Source: Leishmania martiniquensis (Eukaryota; Euglenozoa; Kinetoplastea; Trypanosomatida; Trypanosomatidae). From it: DNA of 64,000 nucleotides. Position numbers and translations under genes: made by a program. Positions 38,992 to 49,900 of this stretch are shown piece by piece; positions within the stretch are counted from its first letter, which is position 1; each line of letters begins with the position of its first letter. The DNA is taken from the NCBI RefSeq assembly GCF_017916325.1, contig NC_090171.1:1911501-1975500 (forward strand), written 5' to 3'. The notes under the pieces are model-generated. The model was given only the letters and a program-made list of their open reading frames with translations, searched no databases and was not told the DNA's origin.

Positions 38992-41008
38992 GGGCGCCAA
39001 ATGTGCAAGCAAGAAAAAAAAGAGGGGCAGGGGAAGAGCCGCCACGTACAGAGGGAAGCGAAAGGCGAGGGAAAAACGAAAAAGAGACATCTTTCCTAAC
39101 CGACTCAGAGACGACGACAAGGGAACAAAAGAAAAAACGGGGAAGGAGGCAAAGCGTGAGCGGTGTCCGAAGAATAGACGTTCGACGAAATCCAGAAAGA
39201 GAGAGAGGGAGGAGTGGAGTGGAGTGAAGTGAGGCGGGGAACAAAATAATGAAACATCGGTGTAGACGAGGAACGAAAAAAAAGCGAGAAAGAGAGGGAG
39301 GAGGGGGAGAGTGGCAGACCGAGACGATTGAAATGATAATGATGATAAAAATGAAAATAAAATAAAAAGAAACTCGAACGGAAGTCAGAATTGTGGTCGA
39401 AAAGAAGAACAATCACCAAACGATGAAGCACACGCCACCGCGATCAGACGCAAAGGGGGAGGGAGAGTGGCATCACACCGGTGAGAAAGTAGAGTAGGGA
39501 AAAAAAGGGAGGCCAAGATGGCTAGAGGGTAAAGCGAAGATGTTAGGGCGGCATTGCGAATGGGTGTAGGGGAAAAAAGAAGGTAAGACGACAAAGGACG
39601 AACGCAATACAGAGTGCTCGACAGAAATTGGGAGTAGGTGAGTGCATCTACCAGTCGCTACGTTCGGATGCGTGCATGATTGATGCATCAGACCTGAGCA
39701 TCCCCATCTTCCCTATGCCCCTATTCAGTCATGCCGGCAGCCTACTGTTTCACATTTTGCTTATGGGGTGCGTTGTCTGCCTTTTTTGCTGCGTTTCTTC
39801 ATCTTTCTCCTCTTTCGGCATGAGTCCTGCGAATAGTCGAAGAAGGCGTACAAAAACAAAAACGCAAAAAAAAGACACAACACGGCGGCTATGCCTCGAA
39901 AGAAAAAAAGAAAAAAAGAAGTGCGCGCACACATACAAAATAAAAAAAGAGGGGGAGGGAGGGCGATCCCATATTGTTTTTGTTGTCGTTTCGTTCCATC
40001 CTTTTCGTTATCAAGCGTACCTGCCGCGAAAAGGCGAAGGGCCGAAGTCGTGGGATGAGGTGGCACTCGTGGGTGAGAATAGGATACCCCTCTCGGCAAG
40101 TCGGAAGCCGCGCTTCTGTGGGGAGCGGCTGGAAGCAAAAATGCGAGGGTGTAGTGGAGGACGTCGACGTGAGATGATAAGGTGATAGCAACCGCATCAA
40201 CGCTTCCTTATTCATTCGCTCTCGTGAGATGGAGGTGGCACAGATGACCAAGGCACACAACCCTACGCCACAAGTCATCACACACACTAGCCGATCTGTC
40301 ATCTTCACGACCTGTCTCTGTCGCTGCACAATACACGATAAGTTCTTTGTCCTGCTCTCTGTAGCCTCCCTCCCTCTATCATCGCCGAGTGTGTGCTGCA
40401 GACTCCAACGCGATATGGGAAGGTGTGTCTGTGAATGTGTGCGTTCTCCGGTATGTCCATCTGCGCACGCACACGTATTGGGCAACTTCCAGCGCTGTAA
40501 TCTGCCACCTCCAAAAAATAGGTTGGGGAAGTTCCTCCATGCGCACCTACGAAGGGTAGAGAGCACAGGTGAAAGACGATAACGGGCACACACACATACA
40601 GTGGCACAGACTGACACACACACTGACACCCGTCTCGCAGCGGGAAAGGAGCGGAGAAGAATACAATAAAGCGAAGGAAACGAACAACTGAGAAGAAACA
40701 TGGGCAGATGGGGGGGGCAGGGAGGTGTTTGAGCATCCGAGGAGACACACGTAGACACAGAAAAGGCAAAGAGATGTACAAAGACTAGCGAGAGAGAGAG
40801 ACGCGGAGAGGCGAAGTAAATAAAAAGAAGGTGCTGAGCAAGCATCCCAAGCCACCCCCCAAGACATCCACACCGAGCTACAGCAGACATGCAATGTCTC
40901 TTATTCAGCTCATCGGCAAAGCGCCGCCTACACCCTCGAAGAGAAATCAAAAACGAGGAAAGAAAAAGGAAGTCCACAAACGTGCCGGAACACGCACACG
41001 CACTCGTG

Positions 41009-42576
41009 AATATATATATATACATGTACGCATAATATTCCTCTGTCGCTCCGGCTCCTTACTCTCCCTCCCTTTTTTTGGCCCAGAACGCCTCTGCATC
41101 TGCGTCAGCGGCTGCGCGTGGGTGTATGTGCATGTGTATGGGAGGGAGGGGGTGGGGGCGGACTTTGCTTTCCTTTTTTTTTCATTTCCCCCAACTAATG
41201 ACTAAAAGGACCGGGTGTACGACAGCATCTGCACGCGCGCTTTTGGTATGACGGCAGAAAAAAAACAGCGGTAACGTGAAGAAAAAGTGAGGTGCATCTG
41301 GCGGACTGGAAGATAGGCTGAAATTCGCGCAGCAGAGCGTTTCATACACCTGACAACGTCGTTATGCGTTCCATGTGACCACCAACGAAACAACGAGCGG
41401 GTAGAAAACGGGGGGAGGGAGGGGATAGAGAATATGAAAGGTCACACAAACGGGAAAGATCGATGAAAGGCAGAGATTATAAACTCAAGGGCACACACAC
41501 ATACACACATATATATATATAGCACAGACGACGTGGAGATAGTAACGAGAGTTAAGACCTTCTGCACCTTCCACCACGCATGTGCGTATGCAAAGCGAGG
41601 CACGGTGCGGCCGCCCATCATAGCCGTCTCCCCCCCCCATAGAGCTCGTGCCGCCTGGAATGGAGCAGAGTGTTCGGGCCACCACATATCGCAGCGGAGG
41701 CAATAGGAGCGTAGAGAGAGAGAGGGCAAACGCGAAAAAAGGGAGAGAAACTCTTCACCAGCTGTTCACCCGTCATACAGCCCTTTCCGTGTTTTGCACT
41801 GCCCTTTTCCGTTGGCCTCCCTCCCCCCTTCCCCCTCCCCTTCCGCACCGCCGAGCACACTCTCATCCGTCAGCAAGAACGTTCGAAAGGCTAAAGAGGT
41901 AGGTGAGAAGGCGCCTACACACGAAAAAGAAGCCAACGGCCACACACGTTCGATCGGACGCCTTCCCGATATGTGCCATCCAACAGCGCCAAACGGTCCC
42001 CGTAGCAGTCACGGCCATAAGGCCCTCCCTTGGTTCCATTTTTCACTCTTGAACAGGCAAAGAGACAGTTTTTCTTGCGGGTGAAGACGTGTGCGCGCGT
42101 GTTTGAGAGAGAGAGAAGGGGGAAGATACGGGAGAGGGAAAGCTGTATTCAGCTCCGTTTTTGTACGGAGCTCTTTCTTTCATTTTTTCATTCATTTTGA
42201 GAGTGTCACTCGAAGCTAATCCACTGTACGCGCCTGCACGCATCTGCGCTTGTCAGCCCCTTCTTGCCGCAAGACTCGTCTCACTGCGAACTCGAGTCAA
42301 CATGAGCGCAGAAAGGCATTTTTTTTGAAGAAGCAGCAGCATCGCTGGTCTGCACCATTTTCACTGATGTATAAAGCAAGGGGTGAAAGAAGCTGTAAAA
42401 AAAAAGAGGAAGAATATCACCGCTCTCAACGAAGCACTGACCTTTGCTCAATCGCAGACGAAACGAAAAAAAATGCGACAGCTAAGCCACAAAGAAAAAA
42501 CAATTCTCAGGCTGAAGTACGATGCCTTCGCTTTAGCTGCGCATTAAGATACATATCTATATATATATATATATAT
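41009..42576. repeat. Cluster of AT dinucleotide microsatellites
   Basis: Three short (AT/TA)n tracts lie within 1.6 kb: 41009-41022, 41507-41521 and 42555-42576. Such AT runs are rare elsewhere in this GC-rich window. Confidence 0.7.
42151..42172. repeat. Short perfect hairpin
   Basis: Seven-base arms AGCTCCG and CGGAGCT flank an eight-base T-rich loop. Possible RNA stem-loop in the long untranslated interval. Confidence 0.5.
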
Positions 42577-42785
42577 GCGTGTCTGTGTGCATGCAGGTGT
42601 GAGGTTCTTTTCCTAGATGTTGCCAGCTCCTTCACCTTCCTTTTTTGCATGCGTGCTAAGATCTATCACCACCTCGGAGCTGATTTTAAAAAAGCATCTT
42701 CTCTTCAAGATTACACCTTCCTGATCGCCTCAGCGTCCTGACTGCCCGTCTCTTTCGGAGTCATCTCTTTCCCTCCGCGCCTTGC

Positions 42786-43749
42786 TTTCTCCGTACACAC
42801 AAACGCGCACAACGGTTAAGACATCTTCGAACGCCGCCACACGTCGCATCCCTCCCCCGCTGCGTCACGGCTGAAATCCTCAGCGCAGGGCGGAGGGGAG
42901 GGAAGGGGGAAAGCCCCTGCCGCCGAGTTATGACACGCGTCCAAGGGGCCCTTCATGCCCCCCCCCCGTGTGCCCTCTGCGCCTGCGTCCCCTCGCGCCC
43001 CTTCCGCCAGTCGCTCCTGCTGTCCCCACCTTGAGGCTCTTTGGGGAAGGGGGGCGACGAGCCCTTCCCAGCGACACGTGCCGACGCGGGGGCGCAGTGC
43101 TCACACTTCGGCACCTCGCGCGCACCCGTTCACGGCAGCGCTGTTGCGCCGGCTGCTCCCTCTCTTCACCCCCCTCCCTCCGATGTCGTGGGCAAAAGGG
43201 GCGGCGTCTCTCTTGCTCACTCGCCTGCATCCACAGCGGCAGGTGGGGCCGCCACCGCAAGTCTGTGGCGGCGGGGGAACCCAACCGCATCCTCCCGCGG
43301 CATGCCTCCGACAGCAGCCCGGGTGCCGTACAGAAGGAGCCCGGCCACCAGCACGCGTCTACGCACAAACAGCCCACGGCTCGTCGCTGGGGGGAGGGCC
43401 CTCGAGACGGTGTGTGTGTGTGTATGTGTGTGTGTTGGGGGGGAGGCAGCCATCCGCAGACACCTCGGGGGATGCACGTGCAACGTGAGCGCGATGTCAT
43501 CACACACATCCCTGCCTGCGGCGCGCGTGCGTCCATCGAGCTTCGCTTTCCATCACAAGCAATCCACGAATGCCGCGCACTATATCGGGCACGGCACCCG
43601 CTCGGACACACACACACGAAAGAGCACCAGAAGGCGAGGGTGAGGAGGAGCAGGCGCCTCTGGAGGGGGTAAAGGGCCACAATACGACCACCGGTACCCG
43701 GGAGCACACCATCCGAGCTTCTTCATCCCACCACCAGTCGCGCATGGCT
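42786..43749. repeat. Right copy of the 964-bp identical direct repeat
   Basis: Same sequence and orientation as 23186-24149. The left flank is CT-rich and the right flank (TACTCTTTTTTAAGG) is unrelated to the flank of the left copy. No target-site duplication or tail is apparent. It lies about 4.7 kb upstream (5') of the J-domain gene in the transcribed direction, in the gene-poor interval. Confidence 0.95.
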
Positions 43750-44248
43750 TACTCTTTTTTAAGGGTGGCAGTGAAACACGCTCGCGTCGCGCAAGTACGG
43801 CGGTGGCCCTTCTGAAGCACTAACCCGCATGCTTTGCTATGGGTTTGTACAGATGTCGCTCTGGTTGTCGGTGCATACTGGCCAGAGGCGTCCTGCGTCC
43901 AGTTGACGGTGGGCGGCTGCCATGCGGCCTAATGGGCAAGCGTGGTAACGCTCAGGCGGCGGCGAAGAAAAGCGCCTGTCAAAGGAAGCATGAGGTTGGT
44001 GCATGAGGAAAAAGCCGTGGAAACAACGCACAAGAGAGGGAAAGACAATCGGCAGTGGAGAAAAAGAAGAGAGAGAGAGTCGATAAGGAGAGAGAGAGAG
44101 ACAGGCAAAGGACGTTATGAAGACCGAAACTGACTGAAAATAGCAGCCGCGTAGATGCTAAAGCAACCTAGCCTGCGAGAAAAAAAAACAGAACAAAAAA
44201 GAGAGAGATCAGCCAAAGGACAATCAAGTGACATAGACACAGACGTAG

Positions 44249-44282
44249 GCGCACGCATATATATACATATATATACGTGCGC
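44249..44282. repeat. Near-palindrome with AT core (cruciform-prone)
   Basis: Arms GCGCACG (44249-44255) and CGTGCGC (44276-44282) are exact reverse complements enclosing a 20-base alternating AT/AC core that is itself almost self-complementary. Confidence 0.75.
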
Positions 44283-47200
44283 AGAGAAAGTGAGAGAGAG
44301 GAGCTTTCTAAAGACTTGACGGACTTTAATCTGTGTTGATGAAAAGGGTAAAGGCAAGCAGCAATTCGAACGAGCAAAAGATAGTTGCAAGAGGGGAGAA
44401 TGTGCCGAGTAGCTGAGCGACAAGGACGGCACAACAAACCAAAGCCAAGCGGACGAAGTGCATCGCAGGGTGTGTATGAGGCTTCGCTAACGAGGAGCGA
44501 GAAAAGCCGAAAAGAAGCGAGCCACACGTGAAACCAATGACAACGGCCTCCTCAAGCAACCATCATGGCATGTGAAGTGAAAGAGCGAAGACAGAGGGAG
44601 AGGGAGGGGGAGGAAAGGGGGTACTCCGACGAGTAGAAGGATGGGGGGAGGGGAGGGGAGGGTGTCTGAAATGAGGTGTCGGGAGCCTCAGAAGGGTGGG
44701 TGAAAAAGGGAGAGCAGCGGGTAAGAGAGAGAGGAGGGGGGACGGTAGGGAGGCGAAGCGAAGAAAACAAAATGTCGTCGTAGCTGATCTATCCTGTTTA
44801 CGTGATGATACATAAAATGTCCAGGCGTCAGGACAACATCAGTACGACAGCTCTCCCTCTCGTACGCCGGTAATTCCCTTTTTGCACGACAGCCTCTGTC
44901 CGGTATGGCGAGGCATCGCCCTCCTCATCAGAATCGACCTACAACTCAGCGCCCTCTGTGCGCATGCGCTCGTCTCGTCTTTCGAGCGCTTGGAGCCAGC
45001 CAAGCAGCGCCAAAGGCAGAAGCGCATTCTTCTCTGCCCGCTTTCCCTCCCCCCTTTTTCAAGTCCTCCCGCCCTTCTCCTTCCCTTCCCTCCGGCGGCC
45101 AAAGTGGTCTAGTACAAACAAAGGCGTCTTACCTACGGCATCTTCACACGAAAGTGTGTGTGGGGGGGGCCTGTGCGAGAGTGTGTTCTAAGAGGTCAAA
45201 GAAATAATCACACAGACGAAGGAAACAAAAAAACGACACGCGAGCGAGGCAGCGCTGAAGAGAGGTCAGTGCGACAGGTGAGACATCGGGGGTTGCCCAG
45301 TCCGAGAGCACATCAGCCACAGGGCAGACGCCGATACACACACCCAGAGAGAAAGAGGGGGTGGTGGGTGGGTACTCTCGCTAACACCTCATGTTCCTTC
45401 TTGCAACGACACCGCTGCCAATGGCAAAACGGTTTTCCCGCGGCAGTCACTCCACCCCCTGCCCTTCGCTTCCGCCAGAGGCGCCCCGCATCCCACTGCA
45501 GCGTCTCCGTTTGGGGGCAGTACCTCTTAAGCAGTGTATAGTAAAAAAAAAGGATTGCGTAAGCGGCGGGCGCAGTTTTGAAAGCACCTCCACCCGACAA
45601 GGGTGAAGAGGACCAAGGGAAGAACACGGGAGGGTGGCGATGGCAAGAGCACGATTCTGTTGCAACCAGAAAGAATCGCTGTGAAGGGAGGAGGGGAGGC
45701 GGGAAGGAAAAGCCACAAGGTGGTGTGGCCAGTCGAGAGGCAAGGGAAAGCCCCTACCCTCGCAGAAATATCAAAAAAAAATCAAAAAAAAAAATAGCGT
45801 GATGTGCGTGTGCATGTTCACGCCTGTATGTGTGCATGCGTGAATGTCAGAGGAAGCGGAGGACCGGAGGGGGGTGCGGGGGAAGGTAAGGAGAAAAGCG
45901 CGGTGTATAGAAGCGTGGTCTCTCTCTGGTGTTGGTTCTATTGAAAGCAATGACAACGGCCGAAGCGAGAGAAAGAGGAAGAGAAGGCAAAGAAAGGCGA
46001 GCAGAGACGCCGTGGCTGAGCTCGCGGGAGCGAGAGGGACGAAGAGCAGGCGAAGGGAAAGCTGTGAGAGAGCAGCACATCACAACACGACCTGGCGCGC
46101 ACACACACACGCCAGCAAGCAGAAAGATACATACAAGGTTGCTGCTTTTGCACGCTGACACATGCCAAGGTATATGTGGGAGATGATGTCAGCCTCCCTC
46201 TAGTTGCCCCCCGCAACTTCCTGCCTCTTTTCACGCCTCCACCCACACAAATATACACAGAAGAGAGCATACACCGCTCACTTACATACCACGGGCAGGG
46301 CTGCAAGCCAGCGCAAGAGATGCAGTAGCGTGACCCGGGTGGGTGGGTGGTAGGTGGAGGTGAGAAGAATAGTGGAAGAACAGAACATACAAGGGCAGTT
46401 TTGATTGAACTGAAATCATAGAAAGCCAAACAGCAACAATAACAGGAAAAAAACGTACGGGGAGGAGTTCTGGCGCCACGTCAACGATAAATCAACGATA
46501 TTTTTCTTCTATGTACATTTCTACCAACGCGCCGTCTCTCGAGCGGCGTCACACGAGCACACCTCTCTGCAGGGCTCTCTCTTTCATACCACCATCTCAC
46601 CAACAGCAGCAGTCATAAACAACCAAAAAGCGCCAGAAACAGCGGGGACGGGTGCGCGCAAGGTCCGCAGCAGGCGTTTTCAGCTTTTCATATATTTTTC
46701 TTCATGACGTTCATCATCATTCTTGATGTGTGCCACTGTGGCGTAAGGCGAATATTGTCCTTGAACGGCTACAGAGGAGAAGGACACAAACAAGGGCACA
46801 CACACACAGATACGAGGTATACCCGAACTGTGAAACACACACACACACAGAGCCAAAACATCAGTCGACAGGTAAAGCGCCTACGAGAGCAACGAGCAGA
46901 GCAAAAGCGCGTTGCCTATACATATTGCCTGTCTCCCCGCGGGAGAGGGCGCTCCGCCGCTTGTCACTGCGTCTCTTCAACACGCGCGCGATGGCGTTCT
47001 AACAGAGAAAAGAAGCTGGGGCACTGACGCAAAAAACTGCCGAGGAGACTCGGGGGGAGGGGGGAACGCGTGCGCCAAAGGCAACCATCTGCGCACATGT
47101 ACGCATGGGTGCAGGGATATGCTACGCAATCCGCTTTGGCAGTATCATGCGCTAAGGGGGTAAGACCCAATGACCGATACCTTCGCCGCCGTCTACCTCA

Positions 47201-47314
47201 CCCAGGGCCAGCTTACTCGCTTGGCTTCCTTTTTTCATTCGTAATCAACGCTCGCCTCTCTACGCGTTCGCCATCCTCCACCGTCTTCTTTGGTTTCGGG
47301 AAAAAAAAGTTCTA

Positions 47315-48301
47315 TCAATACATACTTGGCGACGATACCGGGTATGTGAAGACAACCTCGGCGCCCTCCTGAATCGCCAGCTCGTCCACCAGCTTGTCGA
47401 CAAGGCTCGTGCTTTCAAACACCTTCACGAGGAACGTCACGGCGCTCAGGTCGAGCAGCCACTCCGCATCGAGGAACTGCACAGGTGCACCCATCTCCGC
47501 CGCCAGCTTACTCGCGTTTGCGAGTGAGTTTAAATCGTGGTTTCGAAGGTCCAGTTTCGTCTCCTTGTCGAAGTCGCGAGCGTGGCGCAGCAGACGCGGC
47601 ACCGTCTGCAGCTCTTCGACCGAAAGGTAGTTGGGATCCATGTTGTCCTCCGTGTAGAAGGTAATCGGTTTGGCAGTAGTGATGGCGCTGACGAGGCCCA
47701 TGTGCAGGCTGTTGTTCACCGGATATTGAACCACCACCATGTCACCTGTGAAAGTGCGAAACGGAGCGACGAACCACGCGGAGCCAAAACGGAAGTTCAC
47801 CGAGGCGTAGCGGATGACGGACAACATGGCAGCTGGGACGGTGTTGGGGATAGCGGCCCGCGGGTGGGAGCCGGTGACACAAAACCCGGAGGGGATCGTC
47901 ACAAGCAAGTCCTTGGTAGGGTGGCTACCGGTGTCGCTACTCGTCTCGCTCACGCCATCATCGTTGCTGCTTTCCGCGGCGGCACCGCTCTTGGCGAGCG
48001 ACGCATCTAGTTGCTGCACGTGTGGAACAGGGCAGCTGAAGCCATAGTTGCCGTCGGTTTCCTTCACGGTAGCGCCTTTGCTTGCCTTCTCGCGCTGCTG
48101 CTGCCCCTGCTGCGGCATGGGCGAGATTCTTCCCTCCTCTGCGAGGGCACTGTAGATGTAACTAAACGACTCTGCGGCTCGCTCGCGGTCCTTCTCCTGC
48201 AGAAGAACAAGCGCGTAAGGATTGTGACGGTAGCTCGTCACTGAGCGCGTCCGCAAGCCTCGTGAGAGGCAGGCAGTGCTGAAGGACCCTGTGGCGGCCA
48301 T
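47315..48301 (-). CDS. PSP1 C-terminal-domain protein
   Basis: A 328-residue protein. Residues about 185-320 match the PSP1/RicT-type C-terminal region: V-N-F-R-F-G-S-A-W-F-V-A-P-F near the start, then D-M-V-V-V-Q-Y-P-V, a long helical stretch (R-L-L-R-H-A-R-D-F-D), and the conserved-looking P-V-Q-F-L-D-A-E-W-L-L-D-L-S ... T-F-L-V-K-V-F end, where bacterial proteins have a K-L-V-D-V-E-Y-x-x-D-G-S-K-L-T-F-Y-F pattern. The N-terminal half is Ser/Gln-rich and probably disordered. Bacterial RicT acts in RNA processing complexes and yeast PSP1 is a polymerase-suppressor gene; trypanosomatids have several such proteins, some linked with mRNA metabolism. Function here is not predicted. ATG 48301 is chosen because the 146 codons upstream are pyrimidine-tract translation. 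Its 3' side faces the 9.2-kb gene-poor interval. Confidence 0.78.
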   Translation of the reverse strand: MAATGSFSTACLSRGLRTRSVTSYRHNPYALVLLQEKDRERAAESFSYIYSALAEEGRISPMPQQGQQQREKASKGATVKETDGNYGFSCPVPHVQQLDASLAKSGAAAESSNDDGVSETSSDTGSHPTKDLLVTIPSGFCVTGSHPRAAIPNTVPAAMLSVIRYASVNFRFGSAWFVAPFRTFTGDMVVVQYPVNNSLHMGLVSAITTAKPITFYTEDNMDPNYLSVEELQTVPRLLRHARDFDKETKLDLRNHDLNSLANASKLAAEMGAPVQFLDAEWLLDLSAVTFLVKVFESTSLVDKLVDELAIQEGAEVVFTYPVSSPSMY

Positions 48302-49900
48302 AGCCTCTCTACGATTACGTTTCCTTTGTGCAGTAGCGTCCGTGAGACTATGTGGCGCGGTAGATGAAGAACACACGCGAGAGCAGCAGAAAATATGGAG
48401 CGCTCGATAAACAGAGGCAATCGCCTCCAGAGAAAGTCCAGAGCACACGAAAAAGGGACGTAAAGAAAGGGCAAGCGCGATCGACAAAATGTGCGTGTGC
48501 GTGTGTGTGTTGGGGCGCAGAAGGGAAGGTGAAAGAAGGAAGCGGCGCGCGAGAGGGACTCGCAAGACGTGAGAAACGCAATGCGACAGAGAACAACAAA
48601 GTTGAAAGTAGTGATAAAATAGCGAAGAAGAAACGAGGAGAGGGTAGAGCGACGCCGGCACGATGAGTGCGGTGCGACGTGCCTTTCTCGACGGTGCACT
48701 CGTCCGTTCCCTTCGCTGAGGGACTCTACGCGCGCTCATGCGTGCATGTAAGAAACCGGCTCTCGCAGCCGTGAATAGAAAAGAAATTCACAAACCGTTT
48801 GTGACTTCTTTTTTATTTGGTTGCTGTCGGTCTCGTTGATTGTGTCTGTATGTGTGTGTGTGTGTGTAAACGCTTTGAGAAAGCATTTTCTCAATCTCCT
48901 TTTTTCTTTGTTTCCCCTCATGTCGCTACGCTCTCAAATGCGCCAGGCACCCGAGTACGCCTTCTCGGAGGAGGCGGACAGCGACACCGCTGACGTCGAG
49001 AAGTGTCCACCGAAGCTCATTTTTGCAGGCGGCAGCGCCCCTTCGATGTACGAAAACACACTCGACCGTAAGGTAGACGAGCTGCTCTCACGAGTAAGCG
49101 TACGAGGAGGGGCAGCAGCACAAACACCCAGCAGGGCAGCAGCATCTTAAAGGAAAACAAAAACGGGCGATGAGTGATGAGCTAAAGCGGTACGTGCCGA
49201 CGACGAAGAGCGGTGACGGATGGGCAGCCGACTGCCTGAAAGCGCGCCCCCGCCCCTCCCTTCACAGACAGACAGGCACACACACACACGCACACACGCC
49301 CCCATCAAGAAAAGGGTGTATGGATAGCAATTCACAAGAATCGCTCTTTCATATGTGCCATGGTGGATGGATGAGGAGGAGTTCGAGAGATAATGTGAAG
49401 GAAAAACAACCACTGAAAAAGGCGGAAAAAAGCCCAGCATCACAGAAGGGCCACGCTACAGTCACAAGGAAGTGGCAGAGAGGCCGACAACGCGCGGCGA
49501 CCAGCATACGCTCGAGCTGGAGACGTAGCGAGGGCACACGATACGTGCACAGGGCTTTCGCCAGGCATTGCGAACGTGCAGTATCCCCGACAGAAATATC
49601 AAGGTATGCAACAGGAATACACGGGGCAATGTGTACAGCTGCTTCTTCTGTTCGTTCCACGTCTGCTCCTCCGCTCACCTCTGGTCATCCCCGTGCGCTA
49701 TCCGTCGTCTTTGACCGCTCAGGCTAGGCGCACGACCAACCGAGGCGGCAGAAAGGAAGAAAAGTAGCTCCTCCGAGGGGGTTCGGCGAGGAGTCTGCCT
49801 CAAGTGGTCGCCTCGGGGCTCACCTCGTGCCTCACAACGCTGCATCACGTCCCGAGTGCGGCGCTTTCTTTGTTTCGGTTCCCCTTTCACTCCCCATTTA
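48302..49900. other. Intergenic region PSP1-domain gene / delta tubulin
   Basis: It holds a plus-strand coding-like segment (48920-49220, listed separately), GT microsatellites near 48500 and 48850, and a GC-balanced 3' flank of delta tubulin (49480-49900) without a recognised gene. Confidence 0.55.
48920..49150 (+). CDS. Candidate small plus-strand ORF, possibly frame-disrupted
   Basis: A 76-codon frame from ATG 48920 has typical Leishmania codon use in its first 58 codons (many G/C third bases) and a protein-like sequence with an acidic N-terminal part, C-P-P-K-L-I-F-A-G-G and a R-K-V-D-E-L-L-S-R helix. After about 49093 this frame degrades into an Ala/Gly string, while the +1-shifted frame stays open from 49098 and continues with coding-like composition (K-R-A-M-S-D-E-L-K-R-Y-V-P-T-T-K) to about 49220. 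That suggests one small gene of about 100 residues broken by a frameshift, or a sequencing error. It lies on the opposite strand to every neighbour, which is unusual. No homologue is recognised. Confidence 0.3.
   Translation: MSLRSQMRQAPEYAFSEEADSDTADVEKCPPKLIFAGGSAPSMYENTLDRKVDELLSRVSVRGGAAAQTPSRAAAS

Larger units (their letters stand above)
38092..47314. other. Gene-poor 9.2-kb interval
   Basis: No credible gene on either strand. The plus strand is purine-rich through most of it, so the transcribed strand is pyrimidine-rich, as in UTRs. It contains a GGGGA tandem tract (38959-38991), AT microsatellites (around 41009-41022, 41507-41521, 42555-42576, 44256-44275), the right copy of the 964-bp repeat (42786-43749) and many A or T homopolymers. 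The longest frame (39889-41025, minus) is Cys/Ser/Phe-rich, UTR-like translation. It probably includes a very long 3' UTR of the PSP1-domain gene or non-coding RNA. Confidence 0.6.

Noticed and set aside
39889..41025. 378-codon minus-strand open frame in the gene-poor interval
   Set aside because: Ser/Cys/Phe/Leu-rich with translated CA/TG repeats, typical of pyrimidine-rich UTR; no domain and no coding-like third-base bias.
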